Below are positions 15,351-23,934 of a stretch of DNA of 35,393 nt, one piece after another (within the stretch, counting starts at the first letter, position 1; each line of letters starts with the position of its first letter). This DNA is from Pseudomonadales bacterium (GTDB taxonomy: Bacteria > Pseudomonadota > Gammaproteobacteria > Pseudomonadales > JAHRWD01). The position numbers were made by a program, and so were the translations under genes. The notes below the pieces were generated by a model. That model saw nothing but the letters and a program-made list of their open reading frames with translations. It searched no databases and was not told the DNA's origin. The stretch spans positions 1 through 35,393 of the forward strand of contig JAESUM010000090.1 of the NCBI GenBank assembly GCA_016763075.1, read 5' to 3'.

Positions 15351-16406
15351 ATGAGCAACGAATCTAAAACCTCCAGCAAGTCACTGAGCTATCGCGATGC
15401 AGGGGTTGATATTGAAGCAGGCAACCAACTGGTCAACAGAATTAAGTCGGTTGCTAAAGCAACGAAGCGCGATGGCGTGCTTTCAGGTCTCGGTGGTTTT
15501 GGCGCGTTATTTGAGCTGCCAAAAGGGCTAGACGAACCTGTGTTGGTTGCGGGTACCGACGGCGTTGGTACCAAATTGAGGTTGGCGATCGATCTCAATA
15601 GCCATGACAAAGTGGGTATTGATCTGGTTGCGATGTGTGTAAACGATTTGATTGTGATGGGTGCAGAGCCGCTATTTTTTCTCGATTATTATGCGACAGG
15701 TAAGCTTGATCCAGATGTCGCAACGTCGGTAATTACCGGTATTGGAGCCGGCTGCGAGCTATCGGGTTGTGCTTTGGTCGGTGGTGAAACTGCTGAAATG
15801 CCAGGCATGTATGAAGGAAAAGATTACGACTTGGCTGGCTTTTGTGTTGGTGTGGTCGAAAAAGCAAAAATTATCGACGGTTCAAAGGTTGGCGCAGGTG
15901 ATCGATTAATCGCGCTGGCGTCCAGTGGCCCGCACTCCAACGGTTTTTCATTGATTCGAAAAGTGATTGATGTCGTCGATGCAGATCTCAATATGCCTTT
16001 AGCAGGCAAACCGCTACACGAACACCTGCTAGAACCCACGCGAATTTACGTGAAAAGCATCCTTTCACTGATTAAATCCTTTGATATTCACGGCATTTGC
16101 CATATCACTGGTGGTGGTCTTACAGAGAATCTACCGCGAGTCCTGCCGGATGACGTGGTGGCCAATATTGACCTCAACTCTTGGGAAATGCCTGAAATTT
16201 TTCAGTGGATTCAAAAGAGCGGAAATATCGAACAAAGCGAAATGCACCTAACCTTCAACTGCGGTGTAGGCATGGTGCTCGCGGTATCAGAGCTGCAATA
16301 CGATGGCGTGATGGCTGCGCTTGAAGCGTCCGGCGAAAAAGCCTGGTTGCTTGGCTCTATTGAATCTGGCGAACAAGGCCCGGCACAGGTTGCGTTTAAT
16401 TCTTGA
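15351..16406 (+). CDS. purM: Phosphoribosylformylglycinamidine cyclo-ligase (AIR synthetase)
   Basis: PurM catalyses the ATP-dependent ring closure that forms aminoimidazole ribonucleotide in purine synthesis. Family segments visible are [14 protein letters not shown] at the start, [72 protein letters not shown] and [16 protein letters not shown]. The frame is open from 15273, but ATG 15351 gives [18 protein letters not shown] and 351 residues, which fits the usual 345-355. The stop lies 26 bases before the purN start. It is divergent from DUF2066 and forms an operon with purN. Confidence 0.96.
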   Translation: MSNESKTSSKSLSYRDAGVDIEAGNQLVNRIKSVAKATKRDGVLSGLGGFGALFELPKGLDEPVLVAGTDGVGTKLRLAIDLNSHDKVGIDLVAMCVNDLIVMGAEPLFFLDYYATGKLDPDVATSVITGIGAGCELSGCALVGGETAEMPGMYEGKDYDLAGFCVGVVEKAKIIDGSKVGAGDRLIALASSGPHSNGFSLIRKVIDVVDADLNMPLAGKPLHEHLLEPTRIYVKSILSLIKSFDIHGICHITGGGLTENLPRVLPDDVVANIDLNSWEMPEIFQWIQKSGNIEQSEMHLTFNCGVGMVLAVSELQYDGVMAALEASGEKAWLLGSIESGEQGPAQVAFNS

Positions 16407-16432
16407 TGGTATCGGTTTCTGAGGTATCGAAC

Positions 16433-17062
16433 ATGAAGATCGTGGTGCTGATCTCCGGTAGTGGCTCAAACTTACAAGCCATTTTAGATCACATTGAATC
16501 ACGTAAATTGAATGCCAGCGTGAATGCTGTAATCAGTAACATTGGAGATGCTTATGGGCTTCAGCGCGCTCAGCAAGCGGGTATTTTAAACCGCTGGATA
16601 GACCACAAAAAATATTCCAGCCGGGAACATTTTGACCAAGCGTTGATCGAAGAGATAGACCAGCACAATCCGGACTTGGTTGTATTGGCGGGCTTTATGC
16701 GAATATTGACTACTGGGTTTGTAGCGCACTATCAGGGCCGTCTGATTAATATTCATCCTTCGTTATTGCCGCGTTTTCGCGGATTAAATACTCACCAGCG
16801 GGTATTGGACGAGGGCGATGCAGAGCACGGCGCAAGTATTCACTTTGTCACGCCTGACTTAGACGGCGGCCCCGTGATCCTTCAGGCTCGTGTGAAGGTA
16901 CAGTCCACCGACAGCGCTGAAACACTTGCGCAAAAAGTACAGTTGGAAGAACATAAAATATACCCGCAAGTGATTGAATGGTTCAGCGAAAACCGTTTAA
17001 CGTTAAACGGCAGCAGCGTGAGCCTCAACGGCGCCGAACTACCCTATAGTGGTTGCTCCTGA
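16433..17062 (+). CDS. purN: Phosphoribosylglycinamide formyltransferase
   Basis: PurN transfers a formyl group from 10-formyl-tetrahydrofolate to GAR in purine synthesis. The N-terminus MKIVVLISGSGSNLQAILD, the folate and catalytic segment INIHPSLLPRFRGLNTHQRVL (with N-x-H-P-S), HGASIHFVTPDLDGGPVILQ and the KVQLEEHKIYPQVIEWF tail are diagnostic. The frame extends upstream to a TTG at 16403, but ATG 16433 has GAGG 8 bases before it and gives the standard N-terminus with 209 residues. It follows purM closely and precedes the DUF3108 gene, the order seen in pseudomonads. Confidence 0.96.
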   Translation: MKIVVLISGSGSNLQAILDHIESRKLNASVNAVISNIGDAYGLQRAQQAGILNRWIDHKKYSSREHFDQALIEEIDQHNPDLVVLAGFMRILTTGFVAHYQGRLINIHPSLLPRFRGLNTHQRVLDEGDAEHGASIHFVTPDLDGGPVILQARVKVQSTDSAETLAQKVQLEEHKIYPQVIEWFSENRLTLNGSSVSLNGAELPYSGCS

Positions 17063-17109
17063 TCGGTTACCTGTAAATGGTTTAAGCCGACCGAATAAAT
17101 TTAAAGGGC

Positions 17110-17913
17110 ATGCATGATGAGCGTATACCTAACACCATTGAAACTGAGCAGTTTGTTGTGATCAAGGGTTTGGTTAGTGTGTTGTCGGTGTGTAAATCAG
17201 CAGCCCTGCTTGCCCTAGTCTCTTTTTTTGTACACATACCGTTGTTACATGCAGAGCAAGCAACAGTCCTCGATAAACCCCTTTTGTATCAAGCCGAATA
17301 CGACGCCAAAATGTACGGCAGTCATGTAACTGTGCGGCAAAACCTTAGCCAGTTAGCGGATGGAAACTACGAAGTATTGGTGGCTGCCAAGGCATTTTAT
17401 GGGTCTTACCGCCAACGATCAGTGTTTGCGCTCGAGTCTGGTATGCCTAAACCCATGCATTTTCATGTTGAGCAAAAGATGATTGGCATGTCCCGCAGTA
17501 AAAAATATGACACTACGTTTAAGCCCGGGATGGCGCACTTTAAAAAGCGTAAAAGCAGCGCTGATATTAAAGTGCCGGATGATGTGCAAGACATTTTAAG
17601 CGTTCAGCTGTTATTGCGGCGCTGGTTATCTGAGGGTGAAAAAGACGTTGAATTTCCAGTCTTGAGCAAAGCAAAGCTTAAGCAATATCGCTTTAAAGTG
17701 GTTGAAGAGGCCGTACTACAAATACCAGCTGGCCGCTTTAACGCGGTAAAAGTAGCGCGTATTGGGGCGTCTAAAACCTACGGTAATTTTTGGTTCGCTA
17801 AGGATTGGGACTACATGCTGTTAAAAGTCGAGAGCCTAAAAGGTAAGGGTAAAATCGAGAGTATGGAGTTCAGGTCTGGTGTTATTGGCGGTCAGAAAAT
17901 AAAAGCTTTGTAG
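17110..17913 (+). CDS. DUF3108 domain-containing exported protein
   Basis: A 267-residue protein of the DUF3108 family, predicted to be periplasmic; its function is unknown. Its signal peptide has an unusually long N-terminal part (about 29 residues) before the hydrophobic core AALLALVSFFVHIPLLHA. Mature segments typical of the family are LLYQAEYDAKMYG, ALESGMPKPMHFHVEQ, DVQDILSVQLLLRR and IPAGRFNAVKVARIG. The purine-rich AAAGGG sits too close to ATG 17110 to be an ideal ribosome-binding site, so a downstream GTG at 17158, which would shorten the N-terminal part, is a real alternative. It is the third gene after purM-purN, as in related genomes, without a known link to purines. Confidence 0.8.
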   Translation: MHDERIPNTIETEQFVVIKGLVSVLSVCKSAALLALVSFFVHIPLLHAEQATVLDKPLLYQAEYDAKMYGSHVTVRQNLSQLADGNYEVLVAAKAFYGSYRQRSVFALESGMPKPMHFHVEQKMIGMSRSKKYDTTFKPGMAHFKKRKSSADIKVPDDVQDILSVQLLLRRWLSEGEKDVEFPVLSKAKLKQYRFKVVEEAVLQIPAGRFNAVKVARIGASKTYGNFWFAKDWDYMLLKVESLKGKGKIESMEFRSGVIGGQKIKAL

Positions 17914-17919
17914 TGCTTT

Positions 17920-17954
17920 GCTGGCCGTAATCGAGTTGCTCGGTTACGGCCAGC
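17920..17954. terminator. Long hairpin between convergent DUF3108 and dcd genes
   Basis: GCTGGCCGTAA (17920-17930) pairs perfectly with TTACGGCCAGC (17944-17954); after one mismatch CGAG/CTCG extends the stem around a TTG loop. There is no proper T-run on either side, so intrinsic termination would be weak, but its location between converging genes fits a terminator or an RNA-stabilising 3' hairpin. Confidence 0.5.
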
Positions 17955-18008
17955 TGGTGTTTGAATATTACGATCTACCCGCGGCAAAACTGCAGAAAAG
18001 CCGCGCAA

Positions 18009-18578
18009 TTAAGCTTTAGGTAAGGTAACGCCAGTTTGCCCTTGGTATTTACCACCGCGTTGTTTGTAGGTGGTTTCGCATTGCTCATCAGATTCAAAAA
18101 ATAGCATTTGAGCCACACCTTCGTTAGCGTAAATCTTCGCTGGCAGCGTTGTGGTGTTTGAAAACTCCAGTGTTACGTGACCTTCCCACTCTGGTTCCAG
18201 CGGCGTGACGTTTACGATGATACCGCAACGGGCGTAGGTAGATTTACCCAGGCAAATGGTCAAAACATTTTTGGGTATTCGAAAATATTCAACGGTTCGT
18301 GCCAGCGCAAAAGAGTTTGGTGGGATGATACAAACGTCGCTTTCTATGGTTACCAAGCTTTTCTCATCGAAGTCTTTGGGGTCGACAATCGTCGAGTGAA
18401 TGTTAGTGAAGACCTTAAATTCGTTTGCGCAGCGAACATCGTAGCCGTAGCTTGATGTGCCGTAAGAAATCACTTTTCCGCCGGATGAATCTAGTTTGAC
18501 CTGCTCTTGAACGTAGGGCTCGATCATGCCTTGCTGTTGCGACATTTCGCGAATCCAGCGATCTGATTTAATGCTCAT
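18009..18578 (-). CDS. dcd: dCTP deaminase
   Basis: Dcd converts dCTP to dUTP, the main route to dTMP in many proteobacteria. The 189-residue protein has the family opening [55 protein letters not shown], and the catalytic and trimer segment [21 protein letters not shown]. The C-terminal [19 protein letters not shown] closes over the nucleotide. There is no sign of the fused dUTPase activity seen in some archaeal homologues. It lies 22 bases downstream of the Mrp gene on the same strand and is likely cotranscribed, an arrangement also known in pseudomonads. Confidence 0.96.
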   Translation of the reverse strand: MSIKSDRWIREMSQQQGMIEPYVQEQVKLDSSGGKVISYGTSSYGYDVRCANEFKVFTNIHSTIVDPKDFDEKSLVTIESDVCIIPPNSFALARTVEYFRIPKNVLTICLGKSTYARCGIIVNVTPLEPEWEGHVTLEFSNTTTLPAKIYANEGVAQMLFFESDEQCETTYKQRGGKYQGQTGVTLPKA

Positions 18579-18600
18579 GTTTTAGAAAATTCCTAGCGGG

Positions 18601-19692
18601 TTATGATTCGACGTTTACAGCGCTAAAAAGGCTGGACTGAAACTTAGGCGTTTGTGATAGCAACGCCGCCATGCGTCGTGCAAGGTCGCGATAAAGCAGC
18701 GCTGGCGCGCCGTCAGGCTCAGACAATACCGAAGGGTTGCCACTGTCGGTTAGTTCTCGAATGGAAGGGTCCAAAGGTAGTGAGCCTAGTACGGGTACAC
18801 CGTAGGCTTCAGCCACTTCCTGTGCGCCGCCGCTGCCAAATAAGTGTTCTTGGGCGCCGCAGTTTCCGCAAATGTGAACGGCCATGTTTTCAACAATACC
18901 AAGAACCGGAATGTCGACTTTACGGAACATTTCTATTCCTTTTTTGGCGTCCAGTGTTGCAATGTTTTGCGGGGTGGTGACAATAACCGCTCCGGTTACA
19001 GGGGCTTTTTGCGCCAGAGTAAGCTGAATATCACCGGTCCCTGGTGGCATATCAACAATTAAGTAATCCAGGTCATTCCACAGTGTTTGGTCAAGTAACT
19101 GTAAGAAAGCGCTGCTGATCATAGGGCCGCGCATTACCATCGGGGCGTTGGCGTCGGTTAAATATCCCATCGACATGGTTTGCATGCCGTGAACCACCAT
19201 AGGTGTGAAGAATTTTCCGCCTTCAACATCTGGGCGTGCTTCATCGGGTACGCCCAGCATCATGCCTTGGCTTGGGCCGTATATATCGGCATCTAGCAGG
19301 CCTACTTTGGCGCCTTCTTTGGTTAGCGCTAAAGCAAGGTTGACGGCTGTAGTCGACTTCCCGACACCGCCTTTGCCTGAGGCGACAGCGATTATATTTC
19401 TGATCTTCGCTTGTGGCTTTTGTTGTGTTTCGGTTTGGTGGCTGGCGATTTTCCAGTCTAGCTGAATGTCGATTTTCTCGATGCTTGTTTGTGCGCGGAT
19501 GAGTTGCTCGAGTTCGGCGATGATAGTTTCGCGAATCCCGGCGGCCGGGTACCCTAGGCGCAACCCAATATTAAGTGTGCCTTCATCTAACGTGATGCTT
19601 TTTAATGCCCCGGTGTCCTGTAGGTTTTTGTTCAGGTAAGGGTCCTTCCAGCTCAGGAGTGCTGCTTGGGCTTGATCGATCAATGCTGTCAT
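18601..19692 (-). CDS. apbC: Iron-sulfur cluster carrier protein Mrp/ApbC
   Basis: This is a P-loop ATPase of the Mrp/NBP35 family that binds and delivers Fe-S clusters to apoproteins. An N-terminal MIP18/DUF59-like domain (about residues 1-85) precedes the deviant Walker A GKGGVGKST (106-114), then DADIYGPSQG, IVDMPPGTGD, and the cluster-binding CGNCG (Cys275 and Cys278). The frame is open to a GTG at 19743, but the ATG at 19692 gives the usual MTALIDQAQAALLSWKDPYL opening and 363 residues. In pseudomonads metG is its usual divergent neighbour; here rplU-rpmA is upstream instead. Confidence 0.95.
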   Translation of the reverse strand: MTALIDQAQAALLSWKDPYLNKNLQDTGALKSITLDEGTLNIGLRLGYPAAGIRETIIAELEQLIRAQTSIEKIDIQLDWKIASHQTETQQKPQAKIRNIIAVASGKGGVGKSTTAVNLALALTKEGAKVGLLDADIYGPSQGMMLGVPDEARPDVEGGKFFTPMVVHGMQTMSMGYLTDANAPMVMRGPMISSAFLQLLDQTLWNDLDYLIVDMPPGTGDIQLTLAQKAPVTGAVIVTTPQNIATLDAKKGIEMFRKVDIPVLGIVENMAVHICGNCGAQEHLFGSGGAQEVAEAYGVPVLGSLPLDPSIRELTDSGNPSVLSEPDGAPALLYRDLARRMAALLSQTPKFQSSLFSAVNVES

Positions 19693-19815
19693 GGGGAGAG
19701 ACTCTATAGGGCAAGTTGATGAGGGCGGTGCATTGCAGTTCACGTAGCGTTTGACGTAATCGTGTGCAGAAATAACACCGCGCAGAAGTATACCTCGAAA
19801 TCTTATTTAAATCAC

Positions 19816-19844
19816 TTGTAAGGCGGCATCTCTTGTTTTAGAAT
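19816..19844 (+). promoter_or_regulatory. Sigma-70-type promoter of rplU-rpmA
   Basis: TTGTAA (19816-19821) and TAGAAT (19839-19844) are separated by 17 bases, the best-matching promoter in the window. It leaves a leader of about 120 bases before rplU ATG 19975. Confidence 0.7.
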
Positions 19845-19876
19845 ACCGCCCCCAGAATCAGGGCGTGGCAGCCGTG

Positions 19877-19910
19877 GTCGAATAAGGCGATTTAGAATCG
19901 CAATCTCGAC
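19877..19910 (+). promoter_or_regulatory. Composite hairpin in the rplU leader
   Basis: An inner perfect stem GCGATT/AATCGC around the loop TAG (19887-19901) is nested inside an outer stem GTCGA (19877-19881) and TCGAC (19906-19910), with an internal loop of 5 and 4 bases. The arrangement of two stems with an internal loop resembles leaders bound by ribosomal proteins. An autoregulatory role is inferred from position and shape only. Confidence 0.4.
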
Positions 19911-19974
19911 AAGTTATACATACCTGCTAGGCTTGGACCATATTTGAAACGATTGAATTGACCAGGGTTAACCC

Positions 19975-20289
19975 ATGTACGCTGTATTTAAAAGCGGTGG
20001 CAAACAGCACCGTGCTTCCGAAGGTGACGTCCTAGAATTAGAAAAAATCGAAGCGCCTATTGGCGGAAGTATCGATTTTGATGAAGTGTTGCTCGTCAGT
20101 AACGGTGAAGATGTTAAAGTTGGTGCACCTAACCTAGAAGGCGGAAAAGTAACCGCTGAAGTGGTAAGCCAAGGTCGCCATAAAAAAATTACCATCATCA
20201 AATTTAACCGCCGGAAGCATTTTCGAAAGCAGGCCGGCCATCGTCAGTATTTCACTGAAGTACGGATCACCGGTATTAACGCCGGGTAG
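19975..20289 (+). CDS. rplU: 50S ribosomal protein L21
   Basis: L21 binds 23S rRNA in the large subunit. The 104-residue protein starts [20 protein letters not shown] and ends with [26 protein letters not shown], both standard. It is the first gene of the rplU-rpmA pair and lies 31 bases before rpmA. Upstream are a strong promoter and a structured leader. Confidence 0.98.
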   Translation: MYAVFKSGGKQHRASEGDVLELEKIEAPIGGSIDFDEVLLVSNGEDVKVGAPNLEGGKVTAEVVSQGRHKKITIIKFNRRKHFRKQAGHRQYFTEVRITGINAG

Positions 20290-20320
20290 TTTCTACTCCC
20301 AGTAAACAGAGGATTTTGCA

Positions 20321-20578
20321 ATGGCACATAAGAAAGCGGGTGGTAGTACTCGGAACGGACGCGACTCGGAGTCGAAACGACTTGGAGTCAAACGATATGG
20401 TGGCGAAGTCGTTCGCGCCGGTAACATTATCGTGCGTCAGCGTGGAACTAAGTTTCACCCAGGCACTGATATGGGCTGCGGCAAAGACCACACTCTATTT
20501 GCTAAAGCCGATGGTCGGGTCTTGTTTGAAGTTAAAGGGCCTCAAAATCGCAGCTATGTGAGCATCGTACCCGCCTAA
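20321..20578 (+). CDS. rpmA: 50S ribosomal protein L27
   Basis: L27 reaches towards the peptidyl-transferase centre. The 85-residue protein opens [20 protein letters not shown], as in Gram-negative bacteria, with no N-terminal cleavage extension of the Firmicute kind. [24 protein letters not shown] follows. AGAGGA precedes the ATG. obgE/cgtA, which commonly follows rpmA, is absent; a terminator follows directly. Confidence 0.98.
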   Translation: MAHKKAGGSTRNGRDSESKRLGVKRYGGEVVRAGNIIVRQRGTKFHPGTDMGCGKDHTLFAKADGRVLFEVKGPQNRSYVSIVPA

Positions 20579-20603
20579 TTTTAAATCAGGCTGTATGAGT
20601 TCT

Positions 20604-20633
20604 AAAAAACCTCGTCTCAAGACGGGGTTTTTT
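20604..20633 (+). terminator. Intrinsic terminator after rpmA
   Basis: CCTCGTC (20610-20616) and GACGGGG (20621-20627) form a 7-bp stem with one T-G wobble around TCAA, flanked by six A and followed by six T. It ends the rplU-rpmA transcript; the A-run also makes it partly bidirectional. Confidence 0.92.
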
Positions 20634-20665
20634 GCGTTTAGGGTTTTGTATTTACTGCGTTGTCA

Positions 20666-21556
20666 ATGAGTAGTTCAGTGATGATTGAACGATTTTTGCG
20701 CCATTTGTGGATGGAGCGAGGCTTAAGCAAAAACACCTTACAAGCGTATCGCCGTGACTTAAACGCGTTTGAGCAATGGCTTTTAACCAATGGTCATACA
20801 CTCGAGAAGCTAAACCAAAGTCAGGTTAAAGGCTACTTAGTTTACCGTGCTACGCAATCCATTAGCTCGCGTTCTAACGCGCGAGGGCTGTCGGCAATAC
20901 GTAGTTTTTGTCGGTTTGGGCTTGAAGAGAGTATTTATAGCGAAGATCCAAGTTTCGATGTTGAACTACCAAAATTCGGCCGATCGCTACCCAAATTTAT
21001 AAGCGAAGCTGATGTCGAGCGTCTATTGGCCGCGCCAGATGTAGAGACACTATTAGGCCTGCGTGACCGTACGATGTTTGAGCTGTTGTATGCCTGCGGG
21101 CTTCGCGTATCAGAGTTGGTCGGCATGGAAGTTTCGCACCTTAATTTGAATCAAGGTTTGGTTCGAATCATTGGCAAAGGTAATAAAGAGCGACTGGTGC
21201 CCTGCGGTGAAGAGGCTTACGATTGGTTGGTACTGTACTTAAAGAGTGGCCGCCCAGCTCTATTGGCAGATAAACAAAGCGCAGCATTGTTCCCAAGTCG
21301 TAGGGGCCAAAAAATGACCCGACGAACCTTTTGGCACCGTATAAAGCACCACGCAGCGAGCGCCGGACTCGAACAAGATTTGTCGCCACACACGTTACGT
21401 CATGCATTTGCTACACACTTGGTTAACCACGGCGCAGACCTTCGCGTGGTGCAATTACTGCTTGGGCATAGTGATTTGTCGACCACGCAAATATACACCC
21501 ATGTGGCGCAGGAACGCATGAAAGTGTTGCACAGCCAGCATCATCCACGGGGCTGA
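20666..21556 (+). CDS. xerD: Site-specific tyrosine recombinase XerD
   Basis: XerD with XerC resolves chromosome dimers at dif, activated by FtsK. The N-terminal core-binding domain (IERFLRHLWMERGLSKNTLQAY) precedes a catalytic domain with the full active-site set: Arg147 (CGLRVSEL), Lys171 (GKGNKERL), His242 and Arg245 (HTLRHAFATHL), His268 (LLGHSDL) and the nucleophile Tyr277 (TQIYTHV). At 296 residues the length is typical. The neighbouring dsbC identifies it as XerD rather than XerC. ATG 20666 is chosen; TTG 20660 and ATG 20681 (MIERF) are possible, and none has a good ribosome-binding site. It starts only 32 bases after the rpmA terminator, so its promoter is unclear. Confidence 0.94.
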   Translation: MSSSVMIERFLRHLWMERGLSKNTLQAYRRDLNAFEQWLLTNGHTLEKLNQSQVKGYLVYRATQSISSRSNARGLSAIRSFCRFGLEESIYSEDPSFDVELPKFGRSLPKFISEADVERLLAAPDVETLLGLRDRTMFELLYACGLRVSELVGMEVSHLNLNQGLVRIIGKGNKERLVPCGEEAYDWLVLYLKSGRPALLADKQSAALFPSRRGQKMTRRTFWHRIKHHAASAGLEQDLSPHTLRHAFATHLVNHGADLRVVQLLLGHSDLSTTQIYTHVAQERMKVLHSQHHPRG

Positions 21557-21641
21557 TGGCGCAATGGAACTGAAATACGATACGGCGCTCAAATAAGGCC
21601 GAGCTAAATTAGCAATATACCTACTTAGAGTTATCTACACC

Positions 21642-22400
21642 ATGAATAAAAACGCTGTTGTATTTTTATTGTCTGTTCTTACCTTTGTTGGCGCCCAGCC
21701 CCTAATGGCTGAATCCGTCTCGGGCACCATTGAACAAATTAGAGACCGCTTGCTTAGCTCAGAGCCGAAGCTGCCCATAAGCACCGTACAAAAAAGCGAA
21801 TTCGATGGCCTTTATGAAGTTGAACTCAGCAACGGCCAAACGCTATACACCAGCAAAGCAGGTGACTACATAGTAGTGGGTGAGATGTATAAAGTGACTA
21901 CAGAAGGCATGGTCAATGTGAACCAAGCAGCGATAGATGAGAGCCGCCGAAAGAACGATGTGCTTCGTGCCGCTAAGGTATCAAGCTTGGACGAAAGCCA
22001 GATGATCATTTTTAGCCCAGAATCCCCCAAAGCTACCATCACTGTATTTACCGATATTGACTGTGGTTATTGCCGCAAACTGCACCGCGATGTACCCGCG
22101 CTAAACGAATTGGGTATTGCCGTTCGTTACTTGGCGTTTCCGCGAGCCGGTTTGCGTTCAAAAACCTACCAAAATATGGTTTCTGCTTGGTGTGCACTGG
22201 ACAAACGTGAAGCCATGAATAAGCTCAAAGCCGGCATAGCCATTGCGACAAAAACGTGCGTTAACCCAGTGGCAGACCATTATCAGCTCGGTCACGAGTT
22301 GGGGGTGTCTGGAACGCCGGCCTTGGTGTTAGAAAATGGTCAGCTGATTCCGGGTTATCTTGAACCAGCGAAAATGGCCCAGGCAGTTGGGCTTAATTGA
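21642..22400 (+). CDS. dsbC: Thiol:disulfide interchange protein DsbC
   Basis: DsbC is a periplasmic disulfide isomerase that corrects wrongly paired cysteines. A signal peptide (cleavage probably after PLMA, about residue 23) is followed by the small N-terminal dimerisation domain (LPISTVQKSEFDGLYEVELSN) and the thioredoxin-like domain with active site CGYC (Cys141, Cys144) in FTDIDCGYCRKLH, and the cis-Pro loop SGTPALVL. A further Cys pair (Cys187 in WCALD, Cys206 in KTCVNP) corresponds to the structural disulfide of DsbC. At 252 residues the length is normal. It sits between xerD and hom, the usual pseudomonad order. Confidence 0.95.
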   Translation: MNKNAVVFLLSVLTFVGAQPLMAESVSGTIEQIRDRLLSSEPKLPISTVQKSEFDGLYEVELSNGQTLYTSKAGDYIVVGEMYKVTTEGMVNVNQAAIDESRRKNDVLRAAKVSSLDESQMIIFSPESPKATITVFTDIDCGYCRKLHRDVPALNELGIAVRYLAFPRAGLRSKTYQNMVSAWCALDKREAMNKLKAGIAIATKTCVNPVADHYQLGHELGVSGTPALVLENGQLIPGYLEPAKMAQAVGLN

Positions 22401-22487
22401 CATTAGTCATTGCGGTGCGTAAGGTTCCGTTTTTTTATCTGAACCCAATAGCCTAAGGGCTTTGCAGCGTTAGCGGCAACAATCTAA

Positions 22488-22535
22488 TTGTAATGAATGA
22501 TCATTCGTTTTGATGTGAATTCATTACAACGAATG
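22488..22535. promoter_or_regulatory. Overlapping inverted repeats upstream of hom
   Basis: Three inverted repeats overlap in 48 bases. Arms TTGTAATGAAT (22488-22498) and ATTCATTACAA (22519-22529) are perfect over 11 bases. GAATGATCATTC (22495-22506) is a perfect 12-base palindrome, 18 bases if one mismatch is allowed. CATTCGTT (22503-22510) pairs with AACGAATG (22528-22535). The first and third share bases 22528-22529 and cannot both form fully in RNA. It could be a compound operator or alternative leader hairpins controlling hom-thrC. I find no obvious promoter boxes, so which of these applies is open. Confidence 0.6.
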
Positions 22536-22579
22536 TGGGTAAAGAATCAGTGTTCAACTGAACAGATGAGGCGTGTATT

Positions 22580-23893
22580 TTGAAACCAGTAAAAATTGGT
22601 ATATGTGGATTAGGCACCGTCGGAAGCGGCGTTGTAAATGTATTAAAGCGCAACGGCCTCGAGATCGAACGCCGAGCCGGCCGCGAAATCGAAATCGCGC
22701 AAATTGGTGCGCGACGTGATAATCCAGCTTGCGATACCAGTGGCTTCAACGTTTCCCGCGATATCTTTGATGTTGTGCGCAACCCCGCAATAGACGTGGT
22801 TGTCGAGCTAATTGGTGGTTGCACCATAGCCCGCGAATTGGTGCTCGAAGCGATCCAAAACGGCAAGCATGTGGTCACCGCAAACAAGGCTTTGATTGCC
22901 GAGCACGGCAACGAAATTTTTGAATTGGCACAAGCAAAAGGCGTGACCGTTGCATTCGAAGCATCGGTTGCCGGCGGCATTCCCATTATTAAATCGGTTC
23001 GAGAAGGCTTAGCGGCCAATAGCATTCATTGGCTAGCAGGCATTATTAACGGAACCGGTAATTTTATTCTGACCGAAATGCGCGACCACGGACGCACTTT
23101 TGAAGATGTGCTGGCCGAAGCTCAAGAACTGGGTTACGCCGAAGCCGACCCTACCTTTGATGTTGAAGGTATTGATGCTGCGCATAAGCTCACCATTCTT
23201 GCCTCCATTGCATTTGGTATACCGTTGCAGTTCGACAAAGCCTTTACCGAAGGTATTGGCGCGATTAGCAGTGAAGATGTGAGCAACGCAGAAGATTTGG
23301 GCTACCGAATCAAACACCTTGGTGTGACACGACGCACTGAAAAAGGCATTGAGTTACGGGTGCACCCAACGCTTATCCCTGAAAAACAATTGATCGCAAA
23401 TGTGGATGGTGTGATGAATGCCATACTGGTAGAAGGCGATGCCGTTGGCCCCACGCTTTATTACGGTGCCGGTGCAGGTGCTGAGCCAACCGCATCTTCA
23501 GTGATTGCAGATATCGTTGATGTTGTTCGCGCACTAACCGTTGACCCAGATAACCGCGTCCCACACTTGGCCTTTCAGCCCGATGCGCTTTCTGACCTTA
23601 AAATACTGCCGATTGAAGAAGTTGAAACTGCTTATTACCTGCGAATAGCCATCCGCGACAAAGTCGGTGTGCTTGCAAAAATAGCGACGTTACTGAGCGA
23701 CCAAGGTATTAGCATTGAAGCATTGATTCAGCGCCAGCCTAAAGAACAAGTGAAAGGTGAGACCGTAGCGTCTATTATTATTGTTACCAATCGAGTGATT
23801 GAAAAACAGATGAATCATGCGATTTCAGAGATCGAGGCATTGTGTGAAATCGTCGAAAACGTACATAGAATTCGCGTTGAATCGTTGGATTAA
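22580..23893 (+). CDS. hom: Homoserine dehydrogenase
   Basis: Hom reduces aspartate semialdehyde to homoserine, the branch point to threonine and methionine. The 437-residue protein is the monofunctional type: nucleotide-binding GICGLGTVGSGVVNVLKRNG at the start, VVTANKALIAEHG, ASVAGGIPIIKSVREGL, LAGIINGTGNFILTEM, AEADPTFDVEGIDAAHKL, and a C-terminal ACT domain (about 350-430, RIAIRDKVGVLAKIATLLSDQGISIEALIQ) for threonine feedback. The start is TTG 22580: GAGG lies 8 bases before it and it gives the standard (M)KPVKIGICG opening. thrC follows after 41 bases. An unusual inverted-repeat cluster lies 45-92 bases upstream. Confidence 0.96.
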   Translation: MKPVKIGICGLGTVGSGVVNVLKRNGLEIERRAGREIEIAQIGARRDNPACDTSGFNVSRDIFDVVRNPAIDVVVELIGGCTIARELVLEAIQNGKHVVTANKALIAEHGNEIFELAQAKGVTVAFEASVAGGIPIIKSVREGLAANSIHWLAGIINGTGNFILTEMRDHGRTFEDVLAEAQELGYAEADPTFDVEGIDAAHKLTILASIAFGIPLQFDKAFTEGIGAISSEDVSNAEDLGYRIKHLGVTRRTEKGIELRVHPTLIPEKQLIANVDGVMNAILVEGDAVGPTLYYGAGAGAEPTASSVIADIVDVVRALTVDPDNRVPHLAFQPDALSDLKILPIEEVETAYYLRIAIRDKVGVLAKIATLLSDQGISIEALIQRQPKEQVKGETVASIIIVTNRVIEKQMNHAISEIEALCEIVENVHRIRVESLD

Positions 23894-23934
23894 GCAACCG
23901 GTTTTAGCGCAAGAAAATATAGAGGTATAGGAAT

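Noticed and set aside
20666-21556. XerD-like recombinase as a sign of an integrative element
   Set aside because: Sequence, length and neighbours (dsbC, hom) identify housekeeping XerD; no attachment sites or mobile genes are nearby.
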